A stretch of 5,300 nucleotides of DNA from Christensenella sp. UBA4675 (GTDB lineage Bacteria; Bacillota; Clostridia; Christensenellales; Borkfalkiaceae). Where the stretch lies: the NCBI GenBank assembly GCA_002405165.1, contig DHLF01000012.1:1-5300 (forward strand). Direction: 5' to 3'. The number at the start of each line of letters is the position of its first letter. Within the stretch, counting starts at the first letter, position 1. Of the stretch, positions 1 through 4,880 are shown one piece after another. Position numbers and translations under genes: made by a program. The notes beneath the pieces are model-generated. The model was not told where the DNA came from, searched no databases, and saw nothing but the letters and a program-made list of their open reading frames with translations.

Positions 1-145
1 TCATTGCAAAACTGTTTATGAATTGAAATTAAACACCCCCGAATTTGGTTTTAATGATTACGACGATTTAATGAGTTTAACATTTTTAGAAGGTATTCCT
101 TTAAATAAACAAATTTTATCTGATGATTTTTGTATTATCGGATAA
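1..145 (+). CDS. 3' end of an unrecognised protein gene (partial)
   Basis: An open frame enters from the left edge (first full codon at base 2) and ends at TAA 143-145, giving the last 47 residues of a protein. The visible part starts HCKTVYELKLNTPEFGF, continues with an acidic stretch NDYDDLMSLTFLEG and ends SDDFCIIG. It is a plausible soluble C-terminus with mixed hydrophobic and acidic residues, no transmembrane segment and no motif I can name. Codon use is AT-rich like the other genes here. The frame could be a chance opening, but 47 codons without a stop in such AT-rich DNA, with protein-like composition, favours a real gene. The start, the function and any operon partners lie outside the window. 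A small hairpin (158-179) follows closely and could be a weak terminator. Confidence 0.55.
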   Translation, partial: HCKTVYELKLNTPEFGFNDYDDLMSLTFLEGIPLNKQILSDDFCIIG

Positions 146-149
146 TTGC

Positions 150-310
150 AAAAATACTTTTTCCATACGTCTGGAAAAATTGATTTCGAGCGAACCCGAA
201 CGCAAGTTCGGAACTACCATATATTAAGTTTAAAGTACGAAATGAAATTGTCTTGTCAAGTATTTTTACGCGGTTATGCCCTACGGGAAATAAAAGCGGA
301 AAAATACTTT
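150..310. other. hairpin-rich non-coding stretch
   Basis: No convincing gene lies between the stop at 145 and about 440. The stretch carries three clean inverted repeats. The first is an 8-bp stem 158-165/172-179 with a 6-base loop. The second is a 6-bp GC-rich stem 196-201/206-211 closed by GCAA, a GNRA-type tetraloop. The third is a 10-bp perfect stem 258-267/300-309, lengthened by CGC/GCG (269-271/296-298), with a small CCC/GGG hairpin inside. The word AAAAATACTTT occurs at 150-160 and again at 300-310, so the left arm of the third stem could pair with either copy. This could be a structured RNA, the end of a mobile element, or a transcript 3' end. I see no promoter of good quality for it and match no known RNA family. 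Confidence 0.4.
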
Positions 311-340
311 ACTAGACTAACGATAATAAAAATACAAACA

Positions 341-370
341 GGTATATAACACGCTTGCGGGTTATATACC
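341..370 (-). terminator. hairpin, likely terminator of the toxin-like mRNA
   Basis: A perfect 10-bp stem GGTATATAAC/GTTATATACC (341-350/361-370) has a further CGC/GCG pairing inside the loop. Read on the - strand it is followed by the T-rich run TGTTTGTATTTTT, as expected of an intrinsic terminator; on the + strand the following bases are not T-rich. It would end the leftward transcript that carries the small peptide gene at 567-487, leaving a 3' untranslated region of roughly 150 bases. The word ACACGCTTG in its loop (349-357) recurs inverted at 1822-1830, downstream of the transposase. Confidence 0.5.
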
Positions 371-443
371 TTAATTGCAACCATAAGCTATATAATTAAA
401 GTGTTCCGCATAAATAAAAGGGTCTGCGGTTTGGGAGAAATAG

Positions 444-472
444 TTGACGATTTTTTTCCCTTGTGGTATACT
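444..472 (+). promoter_or_regulatory. sigma-A type promoter of the antisense RNA
   Basis: TTGACG (444-449) and TATACT (467-472) are separated by exactly 17 bases; each hexamer matches the consensus at five of six positions. The expected transcription start is about 479, eight bases past the stop codon of the - strand peptide gene. Transcription then runs towards and over that gene, so the natural reading is a promoter for an antisense regulator. It could also feed the transposase at 765 if polymerase reads through the hairpin at 675-713. Confidence 0.7.
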
Positions 473-486
473 ATCCACTAGGGTGG

Positions 487-567
487 TTATTTCTTGGTGT
501 TTTTGAAAATAGATATTAAATTATCTATTATGTTTAAAACTAGTGCGAGTAGTTTTAAAAATAACAA
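487..567 (-). CDS. small hydrophobic peptide, type I toxin-like
   Basis: A 26-residue frame starts at TTG 567-565 and ends at TAA 489-487. The peptide begins MLFLKLLALVLNIIDNLISI and ends with the basic tail FKNTKK, so it has one hydrophobic segment (about residues 2-21) with a positively charged C-terminus. TTG is chosen because AAAGGAGGTGAT, fully complementary to the usual 16S rRNA tail, ends five bases before it; an in-frame GTG at 576-574 lies inside that ribosome site and cannot be served by it. The profile of a tiny membrane peptide with a strong ribosome site, completely overlapped by an antisense transcript, is that of type I toxins such as the Fst/TxpA/BsrG groups. I see no residue-level match to any of them. 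The predicted role, membrane insertion and growth arrest when unrepressed, is inference. It could also be a small regulatory or phage-type membrane peptide. Confidence 0.55.
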   Translation of the reverse strand: MLFLKLLALVLNIIDNLISIFKNTKK

Positions 568-571
568 GGTA

Positions 572-583
572 ATCACCTCCTTT
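572..583 (-). promoter_or_regulatory. maximal Shine-Dalgarno site of the small peptide gene
   Basis: On the - strand this reads AAAGGAGGTGAT, twelve bases complementary to the typical bacterial 16S 3' tail, far more than ordinary genes carry. It fixes the TTG start at 567-565. A leader segment at 603-609 (ATCACCT on the - strand) is the exact complement of AGGTGAT in this site and could hide it in the full-length mRNA. The antisense RNA covers it entirely. Confidence 0.65.
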
Positions 584-638
584 TTATTTTTACATAACCA
601 CAAGGTGATAAAAAATAGTCCACTATTTGGGCTATAAA

Positions 639-667
639 AAAATAAAAACAAAACCGCTTTTTGTAAA
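639..667 (-). promoter_or_regulatory. possible promoter of the small peptide mRNA
   Basis: On the - strand, TTTACA (667-662) and TATTTT (644-639) are 17 bases apart, with five and four consensus matches. Transcription would start near 632 and give a leader of about 65 bases before the peptide start. A weaker alternative further upstream, TTGCAC (698-693) with TATATC (675-670), also has a 17-base spacer and lies inside the hairpin at 675-713. In such AT-rich DNA both are tentative. Confidence 0.3.
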
Positions 668-674
668 AAGATAT

Positions 675-713
675 AAAAGGCAAGGGGGAAAAGTGCAACG
701 CCCCTTGCCTTTT
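675..713. terminator. strong hairpin upstream of the transposase gene
   Basis: A perfect 13-bp stem, AAAAGGCAAGGGG against CCCCTTGCCTTTT (675-687/701-713), encloses a 13-base loop; bases 674 and 714 add another pair. On the + strand it ends in TTTT followed by AATTT, so it can act as an intrinsic terminator. It would stop rightward transcripts, including the antisense RNA, before the transposase gene. Insertion sequences often carry such insulating hairpins near the left end to limit transposase expression from outside promoters. It could also belong to the flanking DNA, since the element's end is not defined. Confidence 0.55.
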
Positions 714-721
714 AATTTCGG

Positions 722-727
722 TATAAT
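722..727 (+). promoter_or_regulatory. lone -10 element before the transposase
   Basis: A perfect TATAAT lies 37 bases before the transposase start, but bases 17 upstream (699-704, CGCCCC) do not resemble a -35 box and there is no extended -10. This suits a weakly transcribed transposase. In IS30 relatives a strong promoter can form when the two element ends join and one end supplies the -35; whether that applies here cannot be seen. Confidence 0.35.
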
Positions 728-764
728 TTTAAATAAATTGTTTAGATATTTTAAAGGAAAAATT

Positions 765-1793
765 ATGAAAAAACGAAAAAATTTAACTTTTACTCAAAGA
801 CTTCAAATAGAAACGCTGTTAAACGCTAAAAAATCTAAAAAAGAAATAGCTGAATTGTTAAACTTAAATTTAAGTACTATTTATAGAGAAATAAAAAAGG
901 GTGCTTATGAATATACTTTAAAAACCGATTCTTTTTGGTATGGAATAAAAACTAAAAAAATAATTAAATATTCCGCTCAAATATCGCAAGATAGATACAA
1001 TTTAGTCTGTTCGGCAAAAGGTAGACCTTTAAAAATAGGTAACGATTACGATTTTGTTAAATATATGGAAAAAAGAGTAATTAAAGATAAAATATCCCCT
1101 TGTGCCGTTCTTGGTGAAATAAAATATAAAAAAATTCCTTTTAATACAAATATAAGTAAAACAACCCTATACCGTTATATCGGTATGGGGTTATTTCCGC
1201 ATATTAAATTAGCTAAAAGAAAAAAAGAATACAAAAAAACCTATTTCAAACGAGCTCCAAAAGGAACTAGCATAGAATTACGCCCGTTAGAAATATCGCA
1301 AAGAACTTCTTTCGGACATTGGGAAATGGATTGCGTTTGCGATAAAACTAAATCTGCTTTACTTGTTTTAAGTGAACGTTTAACCCGTAAGGAAATTATA
1401 TTTAAAATGGAAAACCAAAAATCTACAAGCGTAATAAAATGTTTAAACTTTTTAGAAAAAAAATTCGGCAGTTCTTTTAAGACTATTTTTAAAACGATAA
1501 CGGTAGATAACGGAAGCGAGTTTGCCGACTATTTAGGTATGGAAAAATCTTTTTACGGTAAAGATAATCGTACTAAAATTTATTATTGTCATCCGTACTC
1601 TTCTAGCGAACGTGGTACAAACGAAAGGCTAAATAGAGAAATTAGAAGACTTATTCCAAAAGGCTCTGATATTTCCAAATATTCCGTAAAAGAAATTAAA
1701 AAAGTTGAAGAATGGATAAACGATTATCCGAGAGAGATATTAGGTTATGCCACATCTTCGGAAATGTTTTCAAAGCAAATACAATCCCTTTAA
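765..1793 (+). CDS. IS30-family transposase
   Basis: This 342-residue DDE transposase moves its insertion sequence by cut-out/circle intermediates typical of the IS30 family. Residues 8-45 form the N-terminal helix-turn-helix, with the diagnostic STIYREIKKG recognition helix. The RNase H-like core has Asp189 in FGHWEMDCV, Asp248 in TVDNGSEF and the probable catalytic Glu287 in ERGTNERLNREIRR, followed by LIPKGSDIS and a C-terminal region ending LGYATSSEMFSKQIQSL. The frame is intact, full-length for the family, with all three acidic residues, so it may be active. The ATG at 765 is chosen because AAAGGA sits seven bases before it and homologues begin near the KNLTF segment; the upstream in-frame TTG at 627 would put the hairpin 675-713 inside the gene. 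It is flanked by hairpins on both sides and converges on the gene at 2045-3052. Clear terminal inverted repeats were not found. Confidence 0.93.
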   Translation: MKKRKNLTFTQRLQIETLLNAKKSKKEIAELLNLNLSTIYREIKKGAYEYTLKTDSFWYGIKTKKIIKYSAQISQDRYNLVCSAKGRPLKIGNDYDFVKYMEKRVIKDKISPCAVLGEIKYKKIPFNTNISKTTLYRYIGMGLFPHIKLAKRKKEYKKTYFKRAPKGTSIELRPLEISQRTSFGHWEMDCVCDKTKSALLVLSERLTRKEIIFKMENQKSTSVIKCLNFLEKKFGSSFKTIFKTITVDNGSEFADYLGMEKSFYGKDNRTKIYYCHPYSSSERGTNERLNREIRRLIPKGSDISKYSVKEIKKVEEWINDYPREILGYATSSEMFSKQIQSL

Positions 1794-1823
1794 TTTAAAA
1801 ACCTATAAAATAAAATTTATACA

Positions 1824-1850
1824 AGCGTGTATTATTGCACGCTCTATTTT
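1824..1850 (+). terminator. probable transposase terminator
   Basis: A 6-bp stem AGCGTG/CACGCT (1824-1829/1838-1843) with an 8-base loop lies 30 bases after the transposase stop and is followed by CTATTTT. It is a modest intrinsic terminator and may lie at or near the right end of the insertion sequence. Confidence 0.45.
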
Positions 1851-1887
1851 CATATATTTTTATAAAACATAAGCAATACTAAAAATC

Positions 1888-1934
1888 AATAAAACGTCTT
1901 TATTTTGTAATAACCAAAACAAAGGCGTTTTATT
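1888..1934. terminator. bidirectional terminator between convergent genes
   Basis: Arms of 20 bases (1888-1907 and 1915-1934) pair across a 7-base loop with two imperfections, one of them a G-U type. The + strand continues with TTTTATT and the - strand with GATTTTTAG, so T-rich tails occur on both sides. It lies between the + strand transposase and the end of the - strand gene at 2045 and most likely terminates both. Confidence 0.7.
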
Positions 1935-2019
1935 TTTATTTAAATTTAGTCGAAAAAATAAAGAAATATAATTTTTTTAAATTATTTTAAATTTTTTTGC
2001 AATATTTTCTTGACTTTTC

Positions 2020-2046
2020 ACTATTATTTTTTGACTATTATTTTTT
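2020..2046. repeat. two-copy 13-base direct repeat at a stop codon
   Basis: ACTATTATTTTTT occurs at 2020-2032 and 2034-2046. The second copy supplies part of the stop codon of the - strand gene. It probably arose by slippage in AT-rich DNA. Confidence 0.6.
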
Positions 2047-3052
2047 AATCTTCGTCGCCGTCGGTTTCTATAATTATGTCTTCCGTATTTCCTATTTCCA
2101 AATGCTTTCTTATAATTCCTATAGAATCTACCGGCTTAAATTTAGGATTTTCGATTAAACCGTGTATTTCGGCACATTGGTCAACCAACTCTTTTCCGTA
2201 TTTTAACCCTCTATCGGATTTAATTCTCATTTGTACGGGAACGTCTTCGTAAGTTTTAGTCGATTTTTTATCTACGCAGTGATATTTTGGGTCGCATTGG
2301 TTTATATCCATATTAAGATTGAGTTTTAAGGTTTTTCCCGCAAGCGAAATCTTAACGAATTGGAATCTTCCTTGATTTATACTGTCGTACTTTTTAGAAA
2401 TTCTCGACGTAAGTTTTTTAAATCTTAACGCATAATTCTTTATTTCATTGTACCATTTTTGAATACTGTCGTCCGCGATATCCATTTTTTCGGAGAACGT
2501 GGGTTGATATACAGGTTCTTTTGCAACTTCTTCTACTATCGCTTCTTCTTCCGCTTCCGTAACGGGCATGTCTGTTGCGTCGGGTATATCTTCAACAAGT
2601 TCTTCAGCCGTTTTTTCTTGCGGTTCTTCTTGAACTTCTTGTTTTTCCGCCACCTCTTCGACAGGTTCTTCTTGTTCTTCTACGACTTCTTCGGAAGGCT
2701 CTTCTTCAACTTCTTCTTTTTCTTCCGCTATCTTTTCTACGGGCTCTTCTTGTTTTTCTTCGTCCGCGGAAACGTCGTAAACCGAATATTCTACGTCTTC
2801 TTTATCGTCGTATAATTCTTCCGATTCTTCTTCTAAAACGCTCTCTTCGGGCTGTTCTACCGCTTCTTCCGCCGTTTGTACGGATTCTTCTTGAACTTCT
2901 TTAACGGGTTCTTCCGCAATTTCTTCTTGCGGTTGCTCTATTACGGCAACCGGAGCGGGACATAATTGTTTGGTTATATCCTCTTCTTCAACGGAAGCGA
3001 TTATATCCGTATCGGTCTTTTTTTTCGATTTAAAAATGCTGAATAAACTCAT
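2045..3052 (-). CDS. Glu-rich acidic protein with conserved clostridial C-terminal domain
   Basis: The product has 335 residues. It opens with a basic stretch, MSLFSIFKSKKK, continues with a long disordered acidic region (54 of residues 41-180 are Glu, in EEPVEE/EEVVEE-like quasi-repeats), and ends with a folded-looking domain at about residues 186-320. That domain shows the pattern SEKMDIADDSIQKWYNEIKN, then SRISKKYDSINQGR, GKTLKLNLN, KYHCVD and PVQMRIKSDRGLKYGKELVD. I recognise this pattern from uncharacterised clostridial proteins, where the acidic linker varies; no function is known to me. It has no signal peptide or membrane segment, so it is probably cytoplasmic. ATG 3052-3050 is preferred because GGGGG lies eight bases upstream and a promoter follows; the in-frame TTG at 3067 overlaps the ribosome site. 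It is a single-gene transcript, ending near the hairpin 1888-1934. Confidence 0.88.
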   Translation of the reverse strand: MSLFSIFKSKKKTDTDIIASVEEEDITKQLCPAPVAVIEQPQEEIAEEPVKEVQEESVQTAEEAVEQPEESVLEEESEELYDDKEDVEYSVYDVSADEEKQEEPVEKIAEEKEEVEEEPSEEVVEEQEEPVEEVAEKQEVQEEPQEKTAEELVEDIPDATDMPVTEAEEEAIVEEVAKEPVYQPTFSEKMDIADDSIQKWYNEIKNYALRFKKLTSRISKKYDSINQGRFQFVKISLAGKTLKLNLNMDINQCDPKYHCVDKKSTKTYEDVPVQMRIKSDRGLKYGKELVDQCAEIHGLIENPKFKPVDSIGIIRKHLEIGNTEDIIIETDGDED

Positions 3053-3091
3053 TAAATTATCCCCCAAAAGAGAAATTTGTAAATTACGTAT

Positions 3092-3120
3092 ATTATAGTA
3101 TATTTTAAAAAAAATTTCAA
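3092..3120 (-). promoter_or_regulatory. sigma-A promoter of the acidic protein gene
   Basis: On the - strand, TTGAAA (3120-3115) and a perfect TATAAT (3097-3092) are separated by 17 bases. Transcription should start near 3085, giving a leader of about 33 bases before the ATG at 3052, with the G-rich ribosome site at 3061-3065. Confidence 0.8.
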
Positions 3121-3409
3121 TAGAATTTCACTATTTTTTTGCTTTTATTAACGTATACGCCGACTTATTTTTAAATTTGCCTGATTTTTATAAAAAATAA
3201 AGTCGAAAAAAAGCGTTTAATTTTTAAATTTTACCATCTTAATTTTTATCGACAGTTTCGCTTAGAAGTATTTTCATAATCAAAACTTACGATAATCCAA
3301 ACAAGATGAGTAAAAAAACAAATTTTTTACAAAAACACCGCAAAGTTTTTAAAAATTTTACCGTAAGGTAAAAGATTTACTTGTTATAGTTTTTAGTTTT
3401 GAAATTTTG
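3121..3409. other. gene-free divergent intergenic region
   Basis: No frame with a ribosome site or protein-like composition is present on either strand. Visible structure includes the 8-base palindrome CGTATACG (3152-3159), an imperfect stem 3161-3172/3192-3205, an 8-bp stem 3310-3317/3323-3330, and a perfect 7-bp stem TTTTACC/GGTAAAA (3356-3362/3367-3373) closed by GTAA. None is followed by a clear T run in the direction needed for a flanking gene. These may be regulator sites, a remnant small RNA or simply AT-rich self-complementarity. Confidence 0.4.
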
Positions 3410-3438
3410 TTGACAAACTTTTTTAATAGGAATATAAT
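3410..3438 (+). promoter_or_regulatory. perfect-consensus sigma-A promoter of the antiporter gene
   Basis: TTGACA (3410-3415) and TATAAT (3433-3438) are exact consensus hexamers with a 17-base spacer. The start point should be near 3445, leaving only about 24 bases before the ATG at 3469. That is too short for a riboswitch such as those found before some cation exporter genes, so any control would act on DNA or on other levels. Confidence 0.88.
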
Positions 3439-3468
3439 TTGTCGGTAAAATGCGAAAAAGGGGAAAAA

Positions 3469-4707
3469 ATGGACCATATATACACGCTTTTATTGCCACT
3501 TGGCTTAATACTTATTTTTTCTAAAATACTAGTTATAGGTTGTAAAAAATTTGCTTTACCCGGAGTAATAGGAATGTTACTTTCGGGAGTATTATTGGCT
3601 TTAATAAAATTTATACCTAACCAAACCGTTATTACCGACGTTGAAACGGAAGGAATTTCCTATTTATCTAAAATCGGCGTTATTTTAATAATGTTTTCGG
3701 CAGGACTCGAAACCGATTTAAAAAAGATAAAAAAAGTGGGACTTCCCACCGTATTTATCACGATGTCAGGTGTAATTCTCCCTATGGCGTTAGGTTTTTT
3801 GGTTGCTTTATTTTTCAACGGCGGAGTTTCAAACTTTAAAGCTAACGTCCACAGCAATTTATTTTACGGAGCTATTTTAACCGCCACCAGTGTAAGCGTT
3901 ACCGTTTCCACCTTAAAAGAATTAGGAAAATTAGACGGAAAAGCCGGAACGACTATTATTTCCGCCGCGATTTTGGACGACGTAGTGGGCGTTATAGTTT
4001 TATCTTTCGTAGTATCCACTAGCGGAAAAGGCAACGGTTCGGACAAACTTTGGCTTATTATTTTGTTAAGCGTTATTTACTTCGTCGTAGTAATTTTATT
4101 AAAACTTTTTATAGGAAAACTTTTCGATTGGCTGGATAAACGCTATCCTCACCATAGAAGAATACCTATTTTCAGTCTTGGATTTTGTTTTATATTTTCG
4201 TACATAAGCGAAAAAGTTTTCGGAATTGCGGACATTACGGGCGCGTTTATGGCAGGACTTATTTTATCTAATAATATGGATAGAAAATACATAGACGAAA
4301 AAACCGAAATGCTCGGATATATGGTATTTACTCCCGTATTTTTTGCAAACGTAGGTCTAACGGTTAAATTTTCTTCAATAGAACCCGAGTTTATTCTCTT
4401 TGGAGTAATGTTTGTTTTGGCAGGGCTTGTGGGAAAATTTTTGGGTTGTTCTGCGACTGCGCTTACATGCAGGTATTCACCTAAGGATTCGGTTAGAGTC
4501 GGACTTGGTATGATGGCAAGGGCGGAAGTCGCACTGGTTTGCGCGCAAAAGGGAATGGATTGCGGACTTGTAAGCACGTCAATCACACCGTTTTTATTTA
4601 TACTTATAATATTAACGAGCTTTGTAGTACCGTTATTGTTAAAATTGAGCTATCGCGGAGAAATCCAACCGCTTACACCGCCTACGCAAGAACAAATAAG
4701 CTCTTAA
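3469..4707 (+). CDS. CPA2-type Na+(K+)/H+ antiporter (membrane)
   Basis: This 412-residue integral membrane protein should exchange Na+ or K+ for protons across the cytoplasmic membrane, serving pH and salt balance. It fits the Na+/H+ exchanger family (Pfam PF00999): about 12-13 hydrophobic segments, IMFSAGLETDLKKIKKVG near residue 75, the TM4 motif TATSVSVTVSTLKELG (138-153), and AAILDDVVGVI with the ion-binding pair Asp170-Asp171. The C-terminal half has FFANVGLTV (291-299), Lys323, and GLGMMARAEVALV (345-357) with Arg351/Glu353. The Asp-Asp pair is the feature of electrogenic members such as NapA and NhaA. It stops after the last membrane segment, with no RCK/TrkA-N domain, so it is closer to NapA/GerN than to full-length KefB/KefC. 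ATG 3469 is chosen because AGGGG lies five bases upstream; the in-frame TTG at 3439 overlaps the -10 box. Ion choice cannot be read from sequence. Confidence 0.93.
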   Translation: MDHIYTLLLPLGLILIFSKILVIGCKKFALPGVIGMLLSGVLLALIKFIPNQTVITDVETEGISYLSKIGVILIMFSAGLETDLKKIKKVGLPTVFITMSGVILPMALGFLVALFFNGGVSNFKANVHSNLFYGAILTATSVSVTVSTLKELGKLDGKAGTTIISAAILDDVVGVIVLSFVVSTSGKGNGSDKLWLIILLSVIYFVVVILLKLFIGKLFDWLDKRYPHHRRIPIFSLGFCFIFSYISEKVFGIADITGAFMAGLILSNNMDRKYIDEKTEMLGYMVFTPVFFANVGLTVKFSSIEPEFILFGVMFVLAGLVGKFLGCSATALTCRYSPKDSVRVGLGMMARAEVALVCAQKGMDCGLVSTSITPFLFILIILTSFVVPLLLKLSYRGEIQPLTPPTQEQISS

Positions 4708-4832
4708 AAAACGTTTAATTTCGTATAACTAAAATTTAAATTAAATAAAATAAAATTTAATTTCGCGAAGAGTAAAACGGTTTAAAATAAAATTCAATTT
4801 TACAAAACGTTAAACTAAAATATTTATAAGAA

Positions 4833-4880
4833 AACGGCGTAGCAAAAATTTGCTACGCCGTTAGTAATTGTCTTTTTGTT
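4833..4880 (+). terminator. intrinsic terminator of the antiporter gene
   Basis: A perfect 14-bp stem, AACGGCGTAGCAAA against its complement (4833-4846/4849-4862), has only two unpaired bases between the arms and is followed by TAATTGTCTTTTTGTTT. It lies 125 bases after the stop and is the only GC-rich element in the right-hand spacer. The T run starts about 10 bases after the stem, a little late for an ideal terminator. Confidence 0.7.

Larger units (their letters stand above)
479..590 (+). ncRNA. candidate antisense RNA (type I antitoxin-like)
   Basis: This RNA is inferred from the promoter at 444-472. It would start near 479 and cover the complete - strand peptide frame (567-487) and its ribosome site (572-583), ending around the T-rich run TTTTTATTTTT at 581-591. 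Two stable hairpins lie in it: 508-515/522-529 (8 bp, 6-base loop) and 533-542/550-559 (10 bp, 7-base loop GTGCGAG, the only GC-rich spot nearby). The 3' hairpin before the T run is weak (AGGT/ACCT around 569-578), so the 3' end is uncertain and may lie further on, at the strong hairpin 675-713. Known type I antitoxins work by pairing with the toxin mRNA and blocking translation or inviting RNase III. That role here is inference from the overlap. No protein frame of note lies in it. Confidence 0.55.

Noticed and set aside
150..310. Miniature transposable element with an 11-base target duplication
   Set aside because: No terminal inverted repeats lie just inside the repeated AAAAATACTTT, and one copy is itself part of a hairpin arm.
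146..349. 67-codon + strand frame starting with TTG
   Set aside because: It starts at the stop codon of the upstream frame, has no ribosome site, and is built over hairpins; the composition is not protein-like.
558..585. Similarity to the end of 16S rRNA (AACAAGGTAA joined to ATCACCTCCTTT)
   Set aside because: It lacks the conserved helix between these words and any further 16S sequence; the match is explained by the strong ribosome site read on the opposite strand.
627..764. Upstream in-frame extension of the transposase from TTG 627
   Set aside because: It would include the strong hairpin 675-713, lacks a ribosome site, and adds residues not expected in the family; ATG 765 has AAAGGA at good spacing.
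2459..2904. Two + strand frames opposite the acidic protein gene
   Set aside because: They are shadows of Glu-rich codons on the - strand, giving Phe/Arg-rich or Leu-rich low-complexity products without ribosome sites.
3439..3468. Start of the antiporter at TTG 3439
   Set aside because: It overlaps the last base of the promoter -10 box, so it precedes the transcription start.
3410..3468. Riboswitch before the antiporter
   Set aside because: The predicted leader is only about 24 bases, too short for a known ion-sensing aptamer.
3660..4586. Three - strand frames inside the antiporter gene
   Set aside because: They are shadows in a gene with clear family motifs on the + strand; no ribosome sites or plausible products.
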